A DNA stretch of 64,000 nucleotides from RCIO01 sp965232405 (GTDB taxonomy: Bacteria > Pseudomonadota > Alphaproteobacteria > Rhizobiales > Rhizobiaceae), in contig OZ246966.1 in NCBI GenBank assembly GCA_965232405.1, forward strand, positions 434,001-498,000, given 5' to 3'. Within the stretch, counting starts at the first letter, position 1; every line of letters starts with the position of its first letter. The position numbers were made by a program, and so were the translations under genes. Of the stretch, positions 60,466 through 64,000 are shown in pieces. Under the pieces are notes generated by a model that ran no database searches, had not been told where the DNA came from, and saw nothing but the letters and a program-made list of their open reading frames with translations.

Positions 60466-61431
60466 TTACAGGAATTGGCCGAGGAACTCATCGACTTCGT
60501 GGCCGAGCCTGAAGGTGCCGACACGCTTGATTTCCCAATCGAGCCTGGTGCCGGAATGTTCCAGCACCCGCGCACGCACAGCCTCGCCCAGATATTCCAG
60601 ATCGTAGCCGGTGGCTGTGCCCATATTGATCATGAAATTGCAATGCATTGGCGACATCTGGGCTCCGCCGATCATCAGACCGCGGCAGCCAGCCTCGTCG
60701 ATCACCTTCCATGCCGATTTGCCGGGCGGGTTCTTGAAGGTCGAACCACCGGTCTTTTCGCGGATCGGCTGCACCGTCTCGCGATGGTTCTGGACTTCGT
60801 CCATCGCAGCCTGGATTTCCTCCCAGGGCGTTTGCGGTCCCTCGAACACGCCACCGGTGAAGATCAGGTCCTTCGGCGCTGCGGAGTACCGGTAGGAATA
60901 GCCCATCTGGTCGAGCGAAAGCACATGCCGGTCGCCCTTGCGGTCAAGTGCGTGAACTTCCACGACCCGATCAACCGTTTCGACGCCGTTGGCGCCGGCG
61001 TTCATGCGCAATGCGCCGCCGATTGCGCCCGGAATGCCGTGATAAAAGTGCAGCCCGCCAATGCCGGCTTCGAGTGCGGCGGCGGCGGCGCGCTTGTCCG
61101 GCACAGCCGCACCAACCTTGAGCCGTGTATCGGAAACCTGCTCCACCTCGCCAAACCCTTTGGCGGAAAGGCGCACCACGAAACCGGGTATGCCGCCTTC
61201 CCTGACAAGAAGGTTGGAGCCGATGCCGACCGGCATCACCGGAATGTCCTCCGGCACCGCCTTCAGGAAGTTTGACAAATCCTCTTCGTCGGCCGGCTGA
61301 AACAGTACTTCGGCCGGTCCGCCCGCGCGAAACCAGGTCACCTTGTCCATCCCGGCATCGGGCGTCATGCGCCCGCGGATGGAAGCGAGCGGCCCGGCAA
61401 GCCGCTCCAGCAAGGCACGACCGTTCGTCAT
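60466..61431 (-). CDS. murB: UDP-N-acetylenolpyruvoylglucosamine reductase MurB
   Basis: A 321-residue FAD enzyme of peptidoglycan precursor synthesis, reducing UDP-GlcNAc-enolpyruvate to UDP-MurNAc. Motifs: VTWFRAGGPAEVLFQPADEEDL, VGIGSNLLVREGG, GIPGAIGGALRMNAGANG, and the C-terminal GGSTFKNPPGKSAWKVIDEAGCRG, GGAQMSPMHCNFMIN. The start overlaps the murC stop by four bases (ATGA). Type IIa MurB length and motif spacing. Confidence 0.95.
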   Translation of the reverse strand: MTNGRALLERLAGPLASIRGRMTPDAGMDKVTWFRAGGPAEVLFQPADEEDLSNFLKAVPEDIPVMPVGIGSNLLVREGGIPGFVVRLSAKGFGEVEQVSDTRLKVGAAVPDKRAAAAALEAGIGGLHFYHGIPGAIGGALRMNAGANGVETVDRVVEVHALDRKGDRHVLSLDQMGYSYRYSAAPKDLIFTGGVFEGPQTPWEEIQAAMDEVQNHRETVQPIREKTGGSTFKNPPGKSAWKVIDEAGCRGLMIGGAQMSPMHCNFMINMGTATGYDLEYLGEAVRARVLEHSGTRLDWEIKRVGTFRLGHEVDEFLGQFL

Positions 61432-62834
61432 GCCGCCTTCTCTGCCAGTTCGCCCGGCAATGCGTTGGCCCACTGGGTGATGTTGCCCGCACCGAGATAG
61501 ATGACGAAATCGCCGGGCTTCGCCTGCGCACGCACGATCGGGCCGACGGCCTCCGGCCCTTCGATGAAGCGCGCATCGCGATGCCCGCCTGCCCTGATGC
61601 GCGTCACCAGCGCTTCGGAGGTTGCGCCCTCGATCGGGTCTTCCCCTGCAGTGTAGACCGGCGCGATCATGATGGAGTCGGCATCGTTGAAACAGGACGC
61701 GAAGTCGTTGAAGAGGTCGCGCAGGCGCGTGTAGCGATGCGGCTGGGCAATGGCGAACACCCGGCCGGAACAGGATTCGCGCGCCGCCTTCAACACTGCC
61801 TTTATCTCGACCGGATGGTGTCCGTAATCGTCATAGATCTTAACGCCGTTCCAGCTTCCCGTCAGCGTGAAGCGGCGCTTCACGCCACCGAAGCCTGAAA
61901 GTCCGCTGGCAATCTTTGTCGGCGGAATGCCCAGTTCGTGCGCCACGGCAATGGCGGCGGTGGCGTTGGCGATGTTGTGGCGGCCGGGCATCGGCAGCTC
62001 CAGCCCGTCGATCTGGATCACTTCGCCGGACTTGCGGTTGCGGATTGTCACGTCGAATTTTGACATGCCGTCGGCCATCGAAATGTTGGAGTAGCGCACA
62101 TCGGCTTGCGGGTTCTCGCCATAGGTGACGACGCGCCGGTCCTCGATGCGCGACACAAGCGACTGCACCTCCGGATGGTCGATGCACATCACCCCGAACC
62201 CGTAAAACGGGACGTTCTCGACGAATTGTGCAAACGCCTCGCGCACTTTCTCGAACGAGCCGTAGTGGTCGAGATGTTCCGGGTCGATATTGGTGACGAC
62301 CGCGATCTCGGCCGGCAGCTTGAGAAATGTACCGTCGCTTTCGTCGGCTTCGACTACCATCCATTCGCCGGCGCCCATGCGGGCATTGGTGCCATAGGCG
62401 TTGATGATGCCGCCATTGATGACCGTCGGGTCGAGCCCGCCTGCCTCAAGCAGCGTGCCGACCATCGAGGTCGTCGTGGTCTTGCCATGCGTGCCGCCAA
62501 TCGCCACGGCCTGTCCGAAGCGCATCAGCTCGGCCAGCATTTCCGCGCGCCGTACAATCGGCAGCAGCCTTTCGCGCGCCGCGACCAGTTCGGGGTTGTC
62601 TTTCTTGATTGCAGTCGAAACGACAACCACCTCGGTCGCATCCAGATTTTCGGCGCGGTGGCCGACATGGCAGGTGATGCCCTTTTCGCGCAGACGCTGG
62701 ACGTTGGCGTTTTCGGCCTGGTCCGATCCCTGCACCGTATAGCCAAGATTGTGCAGCACCTCGGCAATACCGCTCATGCCAATGCCGCCGATGCCGACAA
62801 AATGCACGACGCCGATGGTCTCAGGCATTTTCAT
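61428..62834 (-). CDS. murC: UDP-N-acetylmuramate--L-alanine ligase MurC
   Basis: A 468-residue Mur ligase adding L-alanine to UDP-MurNAc. An N-terminal Rossmann domain (IGVVHFVGIGGIGMSGIAEVL) is followed by the ATP-binding P-loop GGTHGKTTTTSMVGTLLEAGG (about residues 110-130), WMVVEADESDGTFL, TNIDPEHLDHYGSFE and the C-terminal DDYGHHPVEIKAVLKAAR. The start overlaps the murG stop and the end overlaps murB, each by four bases. Confidence 0.96.
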   Translation of the reverse strand: MKMPETIGVVHFVGIGGIGMSGIAEVLHNLGYTVQGSDQAENANVQRLREKGITCHVGHRAENLDATEVVVVSTAIKKDNPELVAARERLLPIVRRAEMLAELMRFGQAVAIGGTHGKTTTTSMVGTLLEAGGLDPTVINGGIINAYGTNARMGAGEWMVVEADESDGTFLKLPAEIAVVTNIDPEHLDHYGSFEKVREAFAQFVENVPFYGFGVMCIDHPEVQSLVSRIEDRRVVTYGENPQADVRYSNISMADGMSKFDVTIRNRKSGEVIQIDGLELPMPGRHNIANATAAIAVAHELGIPPTKIASGLSGFGGVKRRFTLTGSWNGVKIYDDYGHHPVEIKAVLKAARESCSGRVFAIAQPHRYTRLRDLFNDFASCFNDADSIMIAPVYTAGEDPIEGATSEALVTRIRAGGHRDARFIEGPEAVGPIVRAQAKPGDFVIYLGAGNITQWANALPGELAEKAA

Positions 62835-63958
62835 TTCGCGGTTTCCTTCCTGAATTCAGCCACCGATTTGCCGCCCGCAATAGCTTCTACCATATCGGCG
62901 AGCAACTGCGCGGCATCGGGCTTGCCGGCACTTCTGGCAGCACTGGCACGTGCTGACAGCCCCTTCGGATCGGCCATCGCCGAAGTGATCAGATCGGCAA
63001 GCACCTGCGGTGAAAGCTCCGATTGCGGCCGAACGTCTGCCCCGCCAGCCGCGGCAAGTGCTGCCGCATTCGCCGCCTGATCATGATCGAGAGCGTAGGG
63101 ATAAGGAACCAGGATTGCCGGGCGGCCGATGACGGCAATTTCTGACACAGTCGAAGCGCCCGACCGCGAGATGACCAGATGGGACGCTGCCATGCGCTCG
63201 GCCAGATCGCCAAAGAACGGCGACACCTCGGCCTCGACGCCAAGTTCGCGGTAGGACTGTCGCGCAGCATCCTCGTCTTCTGGCCGCGCCTGTTGCGTGA
63301 TCCGGATGCGCGCCTTGTCGGCATCTGAAAGCAGTGCAACGGCCTGCGGCAGCGCCTGCGAGAAAAACTGTGCGCCCTGACTGCCGCCGAAAACAAGCAG
63401 GTTGAACGGCTTGCCCTTCGCCGGCGGCTTGAAAGCTGCCTTGCGCGCCTCAATCACTGCGGGCCGTACAGGATTGCCGGTTTCCACGATTCTGTCAGCA
63501 TGCGCGCCCTCAGCCTTCAGAAAACCGCCGGCAATCGCGGTCACGCGCGCCGCCAGCGCCTTGTTGGCGCGGCCCATGACAGCGTTCTGCTCATGCAGCA
63601 TCGACGGCACGCCACGTCGCGTAGCGGCATAGAGTGGCGGCAGCGTCGGATATCCGCCGAAGCCGACAATCGCACTCGGCTTGACCTTCTCGATCAGCAA
63701 CGAGGATTGCCGCACGCCGGTCCAGATCGTCCACAGCGTTCTGGCAAGCGCGAAGGGGTTTCTGGAACCGAGTGTCGCGGAGGCGACCGTGTGGATGTCG
63801 GAGGCCGGGAACTTGCCCGCATAGCGCTCCGCCCGGTGGTCGGTGACCAGTTCCACCCGCCAGCCGCGCGCGGTCAGTTCATGCGCCAGCGCCTCGGCCG
63901 GAAACAGGTGACCGCCGGTGCCGCCGGCGGCGAGAAATATGGTCCCTTTGCCAGCCAT
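62831..63958 (-). CDS. murG: Lipid II synthase MurG (GlcNAc transferase)
   Basis: A 375-residue GT-B glycosyltransferase at the inner face of the membrane that adds GlcNAc to lipid I. The G-loops IFLAAGGTGGHLFPAEALAHEL (N-terminus) and LVFGGSQGAQFFSQALP (C-domain) are clear, with IVGFGGYPTLPPLYAA and VISRSGASTVSEIAVIGRPAILVPYP in the sugar-nucleotide site. The start is one base after the ftsW stop. Confidence 0.96.
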   Translation of the reverse strand: MAGKGTIFLAAGGTGGHLFPAEALAHELTARGWRVELVTDHRAERYAGKFPASDIHTVASATLGSRNPFALARTLWTIWTGVRQSSLLIEKVKPSAIVGFGGYPTLPPLYAATRRGVPSMLHEQNAVMGRANKALAARVTAIAGGFLKAEGAHADRIVETGNPVRPAVIEARKAAFKPPAKGKPFNLLVFGGSQGAQFFSQALPQAVALLSDADKARIRITQQARPEDEDAARQSYRELGVEAEVSPFFGDLAERMAASHLVISRSGASTVSEIAVIGRPAILVPYPYALDHDQAANAAALAAAGGADVRPQSELSPQVLADLITSAMADPKGLSARASAARSAGKPDAAQLLADMVEAIAGGKSVAEFRKETAK

Positions 63959-63959
63959 C

Positions 63960-64000
63960 TCAACGCGCAGCCGGTGCGCCCTGCCAGCTATGCTTCACGC
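63960..64000 (-). CDS. ftsW: FtsW, C-terminal end (gene continues beyond window)
   Basis: The last 12 codons before a stop at 63960-63962 read VKHSWQGAPAAR. They lie one base upstream of murG in the position ftsW occupies in rhizobial division clusters. The assignment rests on gene order; the sequence alone is too short. Confidence 0.5.
   Translation of the reverse strand, partial: VKHSWQGAPAAR

Noticed and set aside
1..64000. CRISPR arrays, rRNA and ordinary tRNA genes
   Set aside because: No regularly spaced direct repeats and no cloverleaf-like or rRNA sequence was recognised apart from the tmRNA; this was by eye, not by a covariance search.

Overview
The window is a chromosomal stretch of a GC-rich alphaproteobacterium, most likely order Hyphomicrobiales (Rhizobiales) and Phyllobacteriaceae/Mesorhizobium-like. 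The evidence is a circularly permuted two-piece tmRNA gene with the tag ANDNYAEARLAA, an SspB adaptor gene beside it, the thyA-folA-hflK-hflC-DUF2065-degP run, and a dcw cluster that continues from ftsZ into lpxC-bamD-recN-ligA. These arrangements are typical of rhizobia and relatives. The species cannot be named from sequence alone.

Layout. 1-5290: end of a peptidase T gene, pdxJ, a STAS-like protein, a RecD-like helicase, a VapBC toxin-antitoxin pair, and a compact three-gene cobalt-type nitrile hydratase operon. 5291-7576: a secreted family 9 glycoside hydrolase. 7744-11213: a LysE exporter and the ilvIH acetolactate synthase genes, preceded by a 17-codon leader rich in Ile/Leu/Val codons and a terminator (attenuator). 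11214-17128: HerA-like ATPase, a membrane protein, a GGDEF protein, miaA and serB divergent, and a GNAT acetyltransferase. 17286-24746: degP, DUF2065, hflC, hflK, folA, a DUF4424 protein, thyA, a YHS protein and a DUF2853 protein, all on the minus strand. 24850-26141: tmRNA, sspB and a ribbon-helix-helix protein. 26218-35602: a very large AsmA-like protein, an FAD-linked D-lactate-type dehydrogenase, a thioesterase, a CDF/MerR metal pair with a clear MerR-type promoter, an SPW membrane protein, and a nitroreductase-like/MarR pair with an operator-like palindrome. 35686-40551: a UvrD/PcrA helicase with an in-frame insert, a Tat-exported dioxygenase-like protein with a ferric-reductase-like membrane protein, and a DUF1295 protein.

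40552-43834 is the most accessory part. It holds an IS1595-type transposase remnant, a lower-GC two-gene module (unknown 268-residue protein plus PIN-domain nuclease), a small lipoprotein, a rhizobial hypothetical gene invaded by in-frame repeats, and several palindromic repeats. 43835-49192: a small membrane protein, SCO, prmA, aminopeptidase P and azlCD. 49205-64000 (minus strand) is core: ftsW(end)-murG-murC-murB-ddl-ftsQ-ftsA-ftsZ-lpxC-bamD-recN-ligA. It couples peptidoglycan precursor synthesis, septum formation, lipid A synthesis, outer-membrane assembly and DNA repair.

Most notable observations: the nearly leaderless ilv attenuator; seven GANTC (CcrM) sites within 118 bp upstream of ddl-ftsQAZ; the PIN-domain two-gene islet; a CDF transporter with Cys in place of the usual metal-binding His; and a probable CTG start on the AsmA-like gene. 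No CRISPR array, rRNA or ordinary tRNA gene was seen. All functions are assigned by reading motifs and context; no database search was run.
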